Of a stretch of 64,000 bases of DNA, positions 31,945 to 41,670 are shown one piece after another. Source of the DNA: Erwinia aphidicola (GTDB lineage Bacteria; Pseudomonadota; Gammaproteobacteria; Enterobacterales; Enterobacteriaceae). The translations under genes were made by a program, and so were the position numbers. The DNA lies in contig NZ_JAMKCQ010000001.1 of the NCBI RefSeq assembly GCF_024169515.1, positions 2,294,001 through 2,358,000 of the forward strand, given 5' to 3'. The notes under the pieces are model-generated. The model searched no databases and was not told the DNA's origin. It was given only the letters and a program-made list of their open reading frames with translations. The first letter of the stretch is position 1. The number at the start of each line of letters is the position of its first letter.

Positions 31945-32488
31945 AAGAGAAATTCAGGTGCGTCAGCTGGCAAGGCGCGCGCTGGCTGCTGCCCTGCTGC
32001 TCACTCCGCTGGGGGCCGCAGCGGCCTGTACTATCAGCAGCAGTACTTTACAGCTGGATTATGGTCAGCTGAATAAACGGATTATGCCAGACAGCGCCAG
32101 CCGGATTGAACTGCCGGTACGTGAAGTGCAGGTCAGCGTGGATTGCGATGCTCCCCGGGAGATGAAACTGGCATTTAGCGGCAGCAACGGCAGCAACCCG
32201 CAGCAGTTCTCTTTTGGCCGTGATGGAAATCTCGAAGTGGCTATTTCAGCGCTGGTGCTCGACAACCATGGCAGTCAGTTTACTGAACGATCGCCGTGGC
32301 TGCGCAGCGATGAAGCGCAAAATAAGAGTACGGCAAAATTATTGCCGAGCAGTCAGATTATTTTAAACCAAGCTGGACAGCATCTCAGTTTTACCCTGAA
32401 ACTGCATCCGGTATTTAGCAACAGTCTGTTTGCCATTCAGGATGATTATTTCCCTGAGAATGCGATTACGATATCGCTCGTCGATTAA
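31937..32488 (+). CDS. Small exported fimbrial protein, operon 1 (minor or tip subunit)
   Basis: A 183-residue protein from a GTG start with GGGAGG upstream, overlapping the preceding chaperone by 8 bp. A signal peptide ends at AAA before CTISSS. The mature part contains LDYGQLNKRIMP, VREVQVSVDCDAP and a hydrophobic C-terminal strand. Its only clear relative here is the last gene of fimbrial operon 2 (38.2 kb). The position at the operon end and single copy fit a tip or terminator subunit; receptor binding is not shown. Confidence 0.82.
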   Translation: MIKREIQVRQLARRALAAALLLTPLGAAAACTISSSTLQLDYGQLNKRIMPDSASRIELPVREVQVSVDCDAPREMKLAFSGSNGSNPQQFSFGRDGNLEVAISALVLDNHGSQFTERSPWLRSDEAQNKSTAKLLPSSQIILNQAGQHLSFTLKLHPVFSNSLFAIQDDYFPENAITISLVD

Positions 32489-32530
32489 AGCGTGGGGCTG
32501 TTTTTATTTTTACGAGATAGTGATAAAAGC

Positions 32531-32563
32531 TAAAAAAAACACCGCCGCAGCGGTGTTTTTATT
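32531..32563. terminator. Bidirectional terminator between fimbrial operon 1 and ppa
   Basis: AACACCGC / GCGGTGTT stem with a CGCA-type loop, A8 on the left and T5 on the right, placed between convergent genes. Confidence 0.92.
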
Positions 32564-32595
32564 TAACGCGGAGGAGAGTTCATCTCCTGCACGGA

Positions 32596-33123
32596 TTATT
32601 TTGCTGCACGTTCGAAAGAAGAAACAATTTCAGCTTTAGCTGCTGCCACACCTTCCCAACCGTCAACTTTAACCCATTTCCCTTTTTCCAGCGCTTTGTA
32701 CTGCTCGAAGAAGTGGGTGATCTGGCCGCGCAGCAGTTCTGGCAGGTCGTTCACATCCTGGATGTGCTCATACTCTTTGCTCAGCTTGCTGTGTGGAACG
32801 GCAACAACCTTGGCATCTTCACCCGACTCGTCGGTCATTTTCAGCACGCCTACCGGACGGCAGCGGATCACTGAACCTGGCTGCAGTGGGTACGGGGTTG
32901 GCACCAGCACGTCTACCGGGTCACCATCCAGGGAGAGAGTGTTGTTGATGTAACCGTAGTTGCACGGATAGAACATCGCAGTCGCCATGAAGCGGTCTAC
33001 GAACAGCGCGCCAGTCTCTTTGTCGACTTCGTATTTGATCGGAGAGGCATTCGCTGGGATCTCAATCACGACGTAGATATCATCTGGCAGGTCTTTGCCC
33101 GCAGGAACGTGGTTCAGGCTCAT
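32596..33123 (-). CDS. ppa: Inorganic pyrophosphatase
   Basis: Family I soluble pyrophosphatase: hydrolyses PPi to phosphate and drives biosynthetic reactions. 175 residues (E. coli 176). The signature DGDPVDVL places the metal-binding aspartates at Asp66, Asp68 and Asp71. The substrate-binding Lys30 and Tyr56 neighbourhoods (SPIKYE, NYGYI) are intact. It is an essential housekeeping gene now sandwiched between two fimbrial operons, in the opposite orientation. Confidence 0.98.
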   Translation of the reverse strand: MSLNHVPAGKDLPDDIYVVIEIPANASPIKYEVDKETGALFVDRFMATAMFYPCNYGYINNTLSLDGDPVDVLVPTPYPLQPGSVIRCRPVGVLKMTDESGEDAKVVAVPHSKLSKEYEHIQDVNDLPELLRGQITHFFEQYKALEKGKWVKVDGWEGVAAAKAEIVSSFERAAK

Positions 33124-33590
33124 TTCAATTCCTTTAATTAGCGTAGTTAAGTGCCAGGTATTATAGCTATCTCACCCGGCAACGCACCCCCCTTTTTCCG
33201 GCTTTCAGAATAGACCTGAGCGCGGTAGCGCCGTGTTTGCGAGAAAAAACGCTGCCGCTGATGCGCTATAGGGATTAAAAAAGCTTAAGCGCTGCCGTTT
33301 TAAGCAGATTAATCGATTAATAATCTCCATTTTGTGCAAAAAAAAGCCACGCTCAGCCCCCCATTTCCTCTGACCTGCAGCTTCCCTGTCTGCCCCTGTT
33401 ACAGGGGGGTGTAATAGCGGTGAATGTCGCTTTAGCTAGCATTAATGACTGCTTTTCTTCTTTTAGCGAGAGATTAATGGATTAATAAAGTGACTTACCA
33501 GACAGGAAAACTATGATGGCTGCGAATCTTGTTGGGGTGATTGCGGTGTATTCCCACTGCAATAGCCCCCCTCAGTTACGGACTACAACA
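33124..33590. promoter_or_regulatory. 467-bp control region between ppa and fimbrial operon 2
   Basis: Contains the ppa promoter side and the leader of operon 2. Two nearly identical 18-bp sites, AGATTAATCGATTAATAA (33306-33323) and AGATTAATGGATTAATAA (33471-33488), are 165 bp apart, differ at one base and are centred on an ATTAATNGATTAAT dyad. They look like a paired operator. The second lies 100 bp before the first pilin ATG. Confidence 0.6.
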
Positions 33591-34259
33591 ATGACACTGA
33601 AGATAAAAAAACTCTCCTGCGCTCTGGCTGTACTCTGCAGCGTGACAGTGAGCCAAAACGCGCTGGCAGCAGACAGCACCACGCTGGAAATTCGCGGAGT
33701 GATTAAACCGCCTTCGTGCAACATTGATTTTCAGGGCGGCGGCAGGCTGGACTGGGGCAAGATCCGCGCCTCAGAGTTGAAGCGCGATGAGCCGACCTGG
33801 CTGCCACAGAAAAGCACCAGCCTGAACGTCAGCTGTGCCTCCCCAACGCTGTTCTCCATCAAGTCAAAAGATGTGGCCGAGCTGGCAGGCACGCCGCTGG
33901 ATGGGGTGCCCGATCCGGCTCTGCAGTTCAGCCTCGGCGCCACGCGAGAAAACAAGCTGGTGGGGGTTTACCGCATCAGCACCATCCGCGAAGCATCTCA
34001 ACTGAACGGAAAACCCGGTATTTTCTTCGTCAGCTCAGATGATCAAGGCGCAAGCTGGAGCCGGATCAACACCATTGAGTGGAGTAATAGCGAAACCCTG
34101 AATGCCTTCAGCGACAGCGTAACGGCTGCTCCGGTCGTCGCCTCAAACGTGATGCTGCATATCCAGGTCACCCCGGCTATCTCCCCGGCGGACGAGCTGG
34201 GCAAGCTGGAGAATATCCCGCTCAACGGCAACGCGACCTTTGACATTGTCTACCTGTGA
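33591..34259 (+). CDS. DUF1120 fimbrial subunit, operon 2, first pilin
   Basis: A 222-residue exported subunit. The start at MTLKIKKLSC is chosen because it begins the signal peptide (cleavage near ALA before ADSTT); an upstream in-frame ATG has no support. The core shows GVIKPPSCNID, LDWGKI and NVSCASP, and the last strand NATFDIVYL ends in a penultimate Tyr-type pilin motif. It is followed after 29 bp by a sister pilin gene, so operon 2 opens with two tandem pilins. Confidence 0.88.
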   Translation: MTLKIKKLSCALAVLCSVTVSQNALAADSTTLEIRGVIKPPSCNIDFQGGGRLDWGKIRASELKRDEPTWLPQKSTSLNVSCASPTLFSIKSKDVAELAGTPLDGVPDPALQFSLGATRENKLVGVYRISTIREASQLNGKPGIFFVSSDDQGASWSRINTIEWSNSETLNAFSDSVTAAPVVASNVMLHIQVTPAISPADELGKLENIPLNGNATFDIVYL

Positions 34260-34288
34260 AACAACGCCCGAATTAAAGAGTGATTAAT

Positions 34289-34957
34289 ATGAAAAAAATG
34301 ACATTACCACTGGTCGCCGCCGCTGTGCTGGGGCTGGGAACGCTCAGTGCGGCGCAGGCAGCCACCCAGGCACGGCTGCAGGTCAGGGGGATTATCGAGC
34401 CACCCGCCTGCAACGTCGCGCTGGAAGGTGGCAGCGTACTGAACTGGGGGGATATTGATGCCACCAGCCTGCACGCCAACCGGGCAACCCAGCTGGAGAG
34501 TAAAAGCGTTAACCTCAAAGTTGCCTGTGAAGCCAGCGCGCTGGTGCTGGTGAAGCCTGCCGATATTGCTGAACTGGCAGGGCAAGTCAGCATTGATGGT
34601 AAAAACGACGCCAGCTATTTCAGTCTGGGTACCACGTCAGAAGGCAAGATGATCGGCGCCTGGACGCTGAGTGCCGAGGCAAAGAACGCTCATGCTGATG
34701 ACAAACAGGCGGTGATGCTGCTGGAGTCGGATACCGGCGGCAGCAGCTGGACAGCCAGCAGTCAGGAAATTCAATGGAAGGCATCCGGCAATAGTCTGTA
34801 TGGCTTAGCGCTGGACGGCGAAGCGTTGCCAGCGGCAACCAAAGAGCTGACCATGGGACTTTCGGCCACGCCCTATATTGCGTCCATCAACGACCTCGGG
34901 AACGCCGATGAGATTACGCTCTCCGGTATGGCAACTTTTGATGTGGTCTATCTCTAA
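34289..34957 (+). CDS. DUF1120 fimbrial subunit, operon 2, second pilin
   Basis: A 222-residue pilin, the same length as its neighbour. The ATG (MKKMTLPLV) is preferred to an in-frame GTG three codons earlier because AAAGAG is then properly spaced. Signal peptide ends at AQA before ATQARLQV. Shares GIIEPPACNV, LNWGDID and KVACEAS with the first pilin and ends MATFDVVYL. Probably a tandem duplicate that has diverged. Confidence 0.88.
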   Translation: MKKMTLPLVAAAVLGLGTLSAAQAATQARLQVRGIIEPPACNVALEGGSVLNWGDIDATSLHANRATQLESKSVNLKVACEASALVLVKPADIAELAGQVSIDGKNDASYFSLGTTSEGKMIGAWTLSAEAKNAHADDKQAVMLLESDTGGSSWTASSQEIQWKASGNSLYGLALDGEALPAATKELTMGLSATPYIASINDLGNADEITLSGMATFDVVYL

Positions 34958-35043
34958 CCTGACGTTATTTCCCCTCGCTTAATAGAGGCGTAATTAACGC
35001 CTTTACAGTCTGAATTACGCAGAGAAAAAATAGTTATCTTTGG

Positions 35044-35074
35044 CATGCCACGAACCCTGGTGGCATGTCCTTTT
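35044..35074 (+). terminator. Attenuator-like stem-loop between pilins and chaperone, operon 2
   Basis: CATGCCAC (35044-35051) pairs with GTGGCATG (35060-35067) across an 8-base loop, followed by TCCTTTTTCTC. The position after the pilin genes and before the chaperone matches the stem-loop of operon 1 and is suited to giving more pilin than usher. Confidence 0.65.
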
Positions 35075-35110
35075 TCTCTATGTGTTATTTTTAACGGAAA
35101 GTTTATTTAT

Positions 35111-35806
35111 ATGTTATTACGTTCTTTATTATTATCACTGGCTGTTATTTCTCCTTTCGCGCAGTCATCAATTATGAAACCTGAAACCTCAATGGTGCTT
35201 ATTAATGAGGAAGAGGGCGGTGGCAGTATTAATATAACCAACACCAGCGATACCGAAGCGCTGCTTTACGTAAAAGTTTACGACCTGCCGGATGATAAAG
35301 AGCCGCAGATACTGGTCACTCAACCCGTTAGCCGCATTGCTGCCGGTCAGACGCAGCGCGTGCGCTTTATTCTCAATCAGGATAAACCGCTGCAGCATCA
35401 GCACATGAAGCGGGTTATTTTCGAAGGGATACCGCCGCAGACTGCCAGCGGCGCCAACAGTATTGGCATGAATATTCGTCAGGATCTGCCGGTCATTATC
35501 CATCCGGCAGCGCTGGAGATGAGCGCTGACCCGTGGAAGGCGCTGAAATGGACCCAGCGCGGCACAACCTTAACCGTCACCAATCCCTCGGAGATGGTGG
35601 TGCGCCTGGCGCAGGAGATCGAACTGCTGCCGCTAAGAAGAAAACTGAAGCTCAGTAAAAGCTACATCCTGCCGGGGCAGTCGCTAAACGTGACGCTGCC
35701 GGAAAGCGCAGGCGTCCAGTCGGGCCGCCAGGTGCAGATTCAGACGCTCTCTAAATATGGCTATGTTGCCGGTAAGTTTAAACAGCCGGTCACGCTTGCC
35801 AGCTAA
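35111..35806 (+). CDS. Periplasmic fimbrial chaperone, operon 2
   Basis: A 231-residue PapD-type chaperone. The start MLLRSLLLSL begins the signal peptide (cleavage near AQS before SIMKPETSM); an upstream in-frame ATG falls within the preceding stem-loop. Donor-strand and domain-2 markers RVRFILNQ, QDLPVIIHPAAL and SKSYILPGQ are present. Closest relative in the window is chaperone copy 2 of operon 1. The stop overlaps the usher start (TAATG). Confidence 0.93.
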   Translation: MLLRSLLLSLAVISPFAQSSIMKPETSMVLINEEEGGGSINITNTSDTEALLYVKVYDLPDDKEPQILVTQPVSRIAAGQTQRVRFILNQDKPLQHQHMKRVIFEGIPPQTASGANSIGMNIRQDLPVIIHPAALEMSADPWKALKWTQRGTTLTVTNPSEMVVRLAQEIELLPLRRKLKLSKSYILPGQSLNVTLPESAGVQSGRQVQIQTLSKYGYVAGKFKQPVTLAS

Positions 35807-38220
35807 TGAACAGGCCGCTACTTCTGCTGCTGACCCTCGCTGGCGCCCTGCATTCTGCCTGTGGCGCTGCAGACGATGGGACGCAGCCGGCCAGCGCCGC
35901 CGTCAGCTGGGACGCGGGGCGCCTGAAGCGCAGCGGTATCGACCCCAGCATGCTGCAGCTGCTTGAGCGCAACAACCGTTTCCCGGCAGGCGATAACCTG
36001 GTGGATATCAGCCTGAACGGCCAGATGGTGGGCGCCTTTCGGGTCCGTTTTGGCCCACAGGGGGCACTGTGCTTTACGCCCAAACTGTTTCAGCAGCTGG
36101 GCGTGAAAGAGGTGCGGCCTGACGGCCCGGCAGGCGAGGAGAGTGCCGCCTGTCATGACTGGGCCGACAGCGATCCTGACGTCAGCATTCGCTATCGTCC
36201 CTACCGTCTGACGGTCAGCCTGGTGGTGCCGCAGGAGAGACTGCAGCAGGACGATCCGGCGCTGCAGGGTGAAGAGGGCGGTGGCGCGGGCATGCTCAAC
36301 TATGAATTCTACACCTCGCTGGCGCGCGCGCGCGGCTGGCAGGAGCGTTACAGCTGGCTGAACACCGAGAACGGCATCAATGTTAATAACTGGCTGGTGC
36401 GCAGTCGCCAGCAGTTTCAGAAAATGGATGGCAAAGTGGGCGGTGAAATCAGCTCGCTCTGGGCGCAGCGCTATCTGCAGCCGCTCAACAAACTGCTGCA
36501 GGCGGGGGTGGTTAATGTCAGCAATACGCCCTTCGCGCTGGGCGTCATTAACGGCGTACAGCTGATGCCGGACAACGGCCTGAATCCAGAGAAAGGTTCC
36601 GGCGTGACGGTAAACGGCTTTAGCGCGACGGCCCAGGCAAGAGTCGAAATCCGCCAGTATGGAATGGAGGTTTTTCGTACGCTGGTACCGGCAGGCGCCT
36701 TCACGCTGGATAATATTCCGGTGAAAAATCGCAATGCCGATCTTGAGGTAACGGTAACGGAAACCGATGGACGCGTGCAGCAGTTCAGCGTACCGGCCAG
36801 CGGCTTCGGGCGCACGCTCACCTCCAGCGCGCAGGGCTACTCGCTGGCGATCGGAAAGATGCGCAACAGCGGCGGTGGCGAGCAACCGCTGCTGGCGACG
36901 CTGTCGCAGCAGTGGCAGCCGGCAGGGTGGCTCGATCTGCAAAGCGGCATGCTGCTCTCCCGGCAGTATCATTCGCTGGCGCTGGCGGCTTCGTCCGCCC
37001 CGCTGCCCGCCCTGACGGTCATGTCGCAGCTGGTCGCGGTCAATGACAGCTACCGTCGCCAGGTCAGCAGACAGCTGCGGCTGAACACGCGCTATCAGTT
37101 CTCTGACACCTTCTCCGCCAGCGTCGGGCTGACTAAAAGCAGCAGTGGTTTTCTCACGCCGGCTGAAGCGACGGATCGCCAGCGCACGACAAAGAAAGAG
37201 GGCACCACCCAGTACAGCCTGATGTTGGCCTGGGCGCCCCCTAAACTGGGAAGATTCACCTACAGCCACGCGGTTTCTCAACGCTCGCACGATGGCAAAT
37301 CATCGCGCTTTCACACCCTGGGCTGGAGTAAGCGCGTGGCGTCTACGCTGGTGACGGTGCACGCTTCACACGGCAGTGACGGGCGAAGCAACGACCGCCA
37401 GCTGTCGCTTAACCTGAGCTTCCCGCTCGGCGAACAGCGGCAAAACAGCTACTACCGCCGCAGCAATGACAGCGAACGTATTGGGCTGGAGAGCAGTGGC
37501 GAACTCTCTGACAACAGTAACTACCAGCTCTCGACCGAGCGCGACCTGACGGGAAGAGCCTCGTCGGTCTACGGCGCCCTGAACACCAATCTGCACTATA
37601 CGTGGATGAACGCCACCGCAGGTTACGACAGCGCCGGGCAGCAAAATTACTCCCTTGGCCTTAACGGGGGCATGGCGCTGCATGAGGGAGGGCTGACCTT
37701 CACCGCCGCGCGCATTGGCGATACCTTCGGCGTAGTGGAGCTGAATGAGAAGCTGGCCGGGGTGGAGATTGTCTCCCCCGGCGGCACCAGCTGGACCGAC
37801 TGGCGTGGGCGGGCGCTGGTGCCGTCGATGACGCCGTGGCAGCGCAGCAGCATCGATGTGAATACCGAGAAGCTGCCAAAACATATTGATATCAGTAACG
37901 GTCACCGTGATGCCACGCTGGCGCGCGGCACGGTGAAAAAGTTTCGCTATGCCATGCTCACCAGCAATCGCCTGCTGTTCAACCTGACGCTGGCTAACGG
38001 TAAACCGCTGCCGCGCGGCAGCCGCGTCTGGGATCGAAAAAACAATTACATCACCAGCGCCATCGATGATGGTGTGGTCTGGCTAAGCAACGCCCCCGAA
38101 CAGGTGCATCTTTTCGCCGAGACCGGCAGCGGCGAACAGCGCTGTGAATTTCATTACGACAGCAAAAACAGCAGATCGGAGAAACAACTGTATGAAAAAG
38201 TTATCGCGCAGTGCCTGTAA
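35806..38220 (+). CDS. Outer-membrane fimbrial usher, operon 2
   Basis: An 804-residue usher with signal peptide (ending near CGA before ADDG), N-terminal chaperone-binding domain, barrel with QYGMEVFRTLVPAGAF and SPGGTSWTDWRGRAL, and C-terminal cysteines (GEQRCEFHY and AQCL). It is complete and paralogous to the usher at 28.0 kb. Its start overlaps the chaperone stop and its 3' end overlaps the next gene by 29 bp, a compact operon. Confidence 0.95.
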   Translation: MNRPLLLLLTLAGALHSACGAADDGTQPASAAVSWDAGRLKRSGIDPSMLQLLERNNRFPAGDNLVDISLNGQMVGAFRVRFGPQGALCFTPKLFQQLGVKEVRPDGPAGEESAACHDWADSDPDVSIRYRPYRLTVSLVVPQERLQQDDPALQGEEGGGAGMLNYEFYTSLARARGWQERYSWLNTENGINVNNWLVRSRQQFQKMDGKVGGEISSLWAQRYLQPLNKLLQAGVVNVSNTPFALGVINGVQLMPDNGLNPEKGSGVTVNGFSATAQARVEIRQYGMEVFRTLVPAGAFTLDNIPVKNRNADLEVTVTETDGRVQQFSVPASGFGRTLTSSAQGYSLAIGKMRNSGGGEQPLLATLSQQWQPAGWLDLQSGMLLSRQYHSLALAASSAPLPALTVMSQLVAVNDSYRRQVSRQLRLNTRYQFSDTFSASVGLTKSSSGFLTPAEATDRQRTTKKEGTTQYSLMLAWAPPKLGRFTYSHAVSQRSHDGKSSRFHTLGWSKRVASTLVTVHASHGSDGRSNDRQLSLNLSFPLGEQRQNSYYRRSNDSERIGLESSGELSDNSNYQLSTERDLTGRASSVYGALNTNLHYTWMNATAGYDSAGQQNYSLGLNGGMALHEGGLTFTAARIGDTFGVVELNEKLAGVEIVSPGGTSWTDWRGRALVPSMTPWQRSSIDVNTEKLPKHIDISNGHRDATLARGTVKKFRYAMLTSNRLLFNLTLANGKPLPRGSRVWDRKNNYITSAIDDGVVWLSNAPEQVHLFAETGSGEQRCEFHYDSKNSRSEKQLYEKVIAQCL

Positions 38221-38737
38221 CAGCCTGCTGATTCTGGCCACGCTGCTCTCTGCGGCGTCAGCAGAAGCAGCCTGTCATGTGACCAGCCACGGTGGGCGCA
38301 TCGATTACGGCGAGTTGAATCGCCACCTTATCCCCGGCTCGGCAGAAAAATTGAGCCTGACGGCGCGCGAGGTGCAGATCGGCATTGACTGCGATGCGCC
38401 ACAAATTATCAGCGTGCGCTTCACCTCAGCGCAGGGCGCAGAAGCGGCCTTTGCCTTCGGGCAACAGGGGGAGATGCAGCTGCGGCTGCATGATGCCCGC
38501 CTCGACAGCCGCGCGGCCAGCTTCAATTTTCTGCCGTCAGGGGGAAGTCCGGAGAGCGCGCAGCCGCTGAGTGAGGTCTTCGCCGAGCCGGAAAGCCGCA
38601 TTGTAATGCGTGAACCGGGTCAGCACCTGCGCTTTACGCTGTCGCTGCTGCCGCGCTTTGCGCCGGGGTTTTCCAGCGTGCGCGATCGGACGTCGTTATT
38701 GACTCAGATCAGGCTGGAGGTGTCAGAAGGCACATAA
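38192..38737 (+). CDS. Small exported fimbrial protein, operon 2 (minor or tip subunit)
   Basis: A 181-residue protein overlapping the usher end. Signal peptide ending at AEA before ACHVTS. It matches the last protein of operon 1 in IDYGELNRHLIPGSA, AREVQIGIDCDAP and the C-terminal half. These two form a small paralogous family found only at the ends of the two fimbrial operons. A role as tip or assembly-terminating subunit is inferred from position. Confidence 0.82.
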   Translation: MKKLSRSACNSLLILATLLSAASAEAACHVTSHGGRIDYGELNRHLIPGSAEKLSLTAREVQIGIDCDAPQIISVRFTSAQGAEAAFAFGQQGEMQLRLHDARLDSRAASFNFLPSGGSPESAQPLSEVFAEPESRIVMREPGQHLRFTLSLLPRFAPGFSSVRDRTSLLTQIRLEVSEGT

Positions 38738-38833
38738 CCCTGCGCGAAGGGTAAAGATTAACCGCAGAAGTGCCGATAATGATGACGATTTAACGCTCTT
38801 GAATAATCTGACTATCTTATCGGGACAACAATC

Positions 38834-40399
38834 ATGCTGAAGAAGATTTCAATACGCTCGGGATTACTGGTGCTGCTTTCACTGATGACGCTATTGCTGC
38901 TGGTGGTCAGCATCATGGGGATTATCGCTATTCAGAAAGGCAATCGCTCGCTGGATGTTATCAATCGCATCCAGGGTATTGAACTCAATGCCTTATATAT
39001 CACTAATGGCAACCTGCTGCGCACCCGCGCTACCGCCGCGCTGGCCATTCGCAAGCTTGAGGTTGGCTTGCCGGATGAAGCGGCCACCATCGCCAGGCGT
39101 TCTGCCAGTTATGTGGCTATTTCACTGCAAGAGCTGAAACGATTCGTCGATGCCGGTACGGTGACGGCGCACGGTAAAACGCTGGCCGATGCGGTGGTCG
39201 CCACCTACAAGGATTACCTGGACGGCGGCATCACGCCGATGATGAACGCGCTGCAAAAGCAGAGCGCGGATGACTACTACGAGGTGCTGGAGGGCAACAT
39301 CTCCCCGCTGGCCGGTAAGTTTTCCGAAGCGGTCAATAATTTCGGCAGCTATGCCGATGAGGTGAGCGAGGCTCAGCTGGCGCAGGCGGCACGCAATCAG
39401 ACGCTGATGACGGTGCTGATTCTGGTGGCGGGCGGCCTGACCCTGCTGCTGGTCGCGCTGGCGTGGATGGTGCTGCGTGAACTGCTGCTGAAGCCGCTGG
39501 ATGGCGCGATTAAGCATCTGGAGCATGTCGCGGCAGGCGATCTCACCCAGCCGGTACCGGAAAGCGGCAATACCGAACTGGGCCGCCTCAATGCTGCGCT
39601 CGGCAGCATGCAGCAGTCGCTGCAGCACTCGGTCAGCCTGGTGCGCGACGCCAGCATGCAGATTGACGTCGGCAGCCGCGAGCTGGCCTCTGGCAACCTT
39701 AACCTCTCGCAGCGCACCGAAGAGTCGGCCGCCTCGCTGGAGCAGACCGCCGCCAGCATGGAGCAGCTGACCGCCACCGTGAAGCAGAATGCGGATAATG
39801 CCCAGCAGGCGCACCAGCTGGCGCGCTCGGTCTCGGACACGGCCGATAAAGGCGCCGAAGTGGTGTGCTACGTGATGGAGAAAATGGCAGAGATCGCCAA
39901 CAGTTCGCAGCGCATTGGCGACATCCTCGGCGTTATCGACGGTATCGCCTTCCAGACCAATATTCTGGCGCTGAATGCCTCGGTGGAAGCGGCGCGAGCG
40001 GGTGAGCAGGGGCGTGGTTTCGCCGTGGTCGCCAGCGAAGTGCGCAACCTCGCACAGCGCAGTGCCACCGCCGCTAAAGAGATCCGTACGCTGATTGCGG
40101 AGTCGCAAGTCCGCGTCAACGAAGGCAGCGACATGGCGACCAAAGCCGGGGAAACCATGGATGAGATCTCCAGCGAGGTGATGCGCGTGACCACCCTGAT
40201 GAAAGAGATCTCCAGCGCGTCGCAGGAGCAGAGCCGGGGCATCGAGCAGGTGAATCAGGCGGTGACGCAGATGGATGAAGTGGCACAGCAGAACGCCGCG
40301 CTGGTCGAAGAAGCCGCCGCTGCCACCCAGTCGCTGGAAGAGCAGTCGCAGCAGTTAGTGCAGACAATGGCGGTGTTTAAAGTCACTCACGTCGCCTGA
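38834..40399 (+). CDS. Methyl-accepting chemotaxis protein, Tar/Tsr-like
   Basis: A 521-residue chemoreceptor of the classical architecture: membrane span 1 at about residues 12-34, a four-helix-bundle TarH ligand domain, span 2 at about 190-212, HAMP at about 214-266, and the cytoplasmic methylation and signalling hairpin with [16 protein letters not shown] near residue 380. No C-terminal NWETF-type pentapeptide is present; the protein ends [10 protein letters not shown]. The sensed ligand is unknown. It lies just downstream of fimbrial operon 2 with its own 96-bp upstream gap. Confidence 0.96.
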   Translation: MLKKISIRSGLLVLLSLMTLLLLVVSIMGIIAIQKGNRSLDVINRIQGIELNALYITNGNLLRTRATAALAIRKLEVGLPDEAATIARRSASYVAISLQELKRFVDAGTVTAHGKTLADAVVATYKDYLDGGITPMMNALQKQSADDYYEVLEGNISPLAGKFSEAVNNFGSYADEVSEAQLAQAARNQTLMTVLILVAGGLTLLLVALAWMVLRELLLKPLDGAIKHLEHVAAGDLTQPVPESGNTELGRLNAALGSMQQSLQHSVSLVRDASMQIDVGSRELASGNLNLSQRTEESAASLEQTAASMEQLTATVKQNADNAQQAHQLARSVSDTADKGAEVVCYVMEKMAEIANSSQRIGDILGVIDGIAFQTNILALNASVEAARAGEQGRGFAVVASEVRNLAQRSATAAKEIRTLIAESQVRVNEGSDMATKAGETMDEISSEVMRVTTLMKEISSASQEQSRGIEQVNQAVTQMDEVAQQNAALVEEAAAATQSLEEQSQQLVQTMAVFKVTHVA

Positions 40400-40403
40400 T
40401 AAT

Positions 40404-40477
40404 GTAGGGGTCGACCCTTTTATTCGGTCGACCCGCCAACGTTAAAGGGCCGATTGAAAAAGAAGATCGGCCCCTAC
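40404..40477 (+). repeat. Facing pair of GTAGGGG palindromes before fbp
   Basis: A direct copy (40404-40434, GTAGGGGTCGACC then GGTCGACCC) and an inverted copy (40447-40477, ending GGCCCCTAC) face each other between the convergent chemoreceptor gene and fbp. Part of the window-wide family. Another short CCCTAC remnant lies at 40490-40495. Confidence 0.8.
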
Positions 40478-40498
40478 AGTTTGGTCAGTCCCTACGAA

Positions 40499-41503
40499 TC
40501 AGTTGCCGTTATCCGGGAACTCACGCAGGAAGCGTTCAGTGTCGTCGACCATATGATCGTTACCGACGAAGAACGGTGAGCGCTCGTGCAGGCTTTGCGG
40601 CACCAGGTCAAGAATACGGTTTTTACCATCAGAGGCTTTACCGCCGGCCTGCTCCGCGAGGAACGCCATCGGATTGCACTCGTACAGCAGGCGCAGCTTG
40701 CCTTTCGGGTGGCTGGCAGTGCTTGGGTACAGGTAGATGCCGCCTTTCAGCAGGTTGCGGTGGAAGTCCGCCACCAGCGAGCCGATATAGCGTGAGGTGT
40801 AGGGACGGTGCGTCTCTTTATCCTCTTCCTGGCAGAATTTGAGGTACTTTTTCACACCCTGCGGGAAGCGGATATAGTTGCCTTCGTTGATCGAGTAGGT
40901 GTAACCCTTCTCCGGGAAGGTCATACGCTCTGCGCTCAGGCAGAACACGCCCAGTGACGGGTCGTAAGTGAAGGCATGCACGCCACAGCCGGTGGTGTAA
41001 ACCAGCATGGTGGAGGAGCCGTAAACCACGTACCCGGCCGCAACCTGCTGGCTGCCCGGCTGCAGGAAGTCTTCTTCGGTCACCGGCGTACCCGGTGGGG
41101 TAATACGGCGGTAGATGGAGAAGATGGTACCGACAGACACGTTAACGTCGATGTTGGAGGAGCCGTCCAGCGGATCCATCAGCACCACGTACTTGCCGTT
41201 TTCGACGCCTTCGAAGATCACAATCTCATCTTCTTCTTCAGAGGCGATACCGGCCACGATGCCGCGCGCTTTCAGAGCCGCCTTCAGCTTTTCGTTGGCA
41301 AACAGATCGAGCTTCATCTGTTCTTCGCCCTGAATATTTTCGGCGCCGCTGGCACCCAGAATATCGACCAGGCCAGCTTTGTTAATATCGCGGTGGATGA
41401 TCTTCGCGCCCAGCTTGATCGCGGAGATTAACGCGGTCAGTTCGCCTGTCGCGTGCGGAAAGTCGTGTTGCTTCTCGACGATGAATTCGCCTAACGTTTT
41501 CAT
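40499..41503 (-). CDS. fbp: Fructose-1,6-bisphosphatase class I
   Basis: Fbp hydrolyses fructose 1,6-bisphosphate to fructose 6-phosphate in gluconeogenesis. 334 residues (E. coli 332). The metal site [10 protein letters not shown] (residues 110-119) and the acidic SEEED around 88-92 are intact, as is the C-terminal substrate-binding region. In E. coli ytfQRT-yjfF separates ppa from fbp; here fimbrial operon 2 and a chemoreceptor do. It is divergent from mpl. Confidence 0.98.
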   Translation of the reverse strand: MKTLGEFIVEKQHDFPHATGELTALISAIKLGAKIIHRDINKAGLVDILGASGAENIQGEEQMKLDLFANEKLKAALKARGIVAGIASEEEDEIVIFEGVENGKYVVLMDPLDGSSNIDVNVSVGTIFSIYRRITPPGTPVTEEDFLQPGSQQVAAGYVVYGSSTMLVYTTGCGVHAFTYDPSLGVFCLSAERMTFPEKGYTYSINEGNYIRFPQGVKKYLKFCQEEDKETHRPYTSRYIGSLVADFHRNLLKGGIYLYPSTASHPKGKLRLLYECNPMAFLAEQAGGKASDGKNRILDLVPQSLHERSPFFVGNDHMVDDTERFLREFPDNGN

Positions 41504-41670
41504 AACACAATCCCTGAATCTGCGGTTGAGTAGCAGCCTGCTTCACAAACTGCCAACGTATGCGTACGCAGTCTAGCCGATTGGGCGCTAAAGAACATAG
41601 GGCAAATCCGTTTCTTCCGCACGATGGGGACGGTACACTGTGCGGGAACTTTTTAAGCAACGGACCTTTT

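Noticed and set aside
35818..37290. 490-codon frame opposite the operon 2 usher, and similar frames opposite tamA, aidB and fbp
   Set aside because: All mirror codon structure of real genes and lack ribosome sites and conserved motifs.
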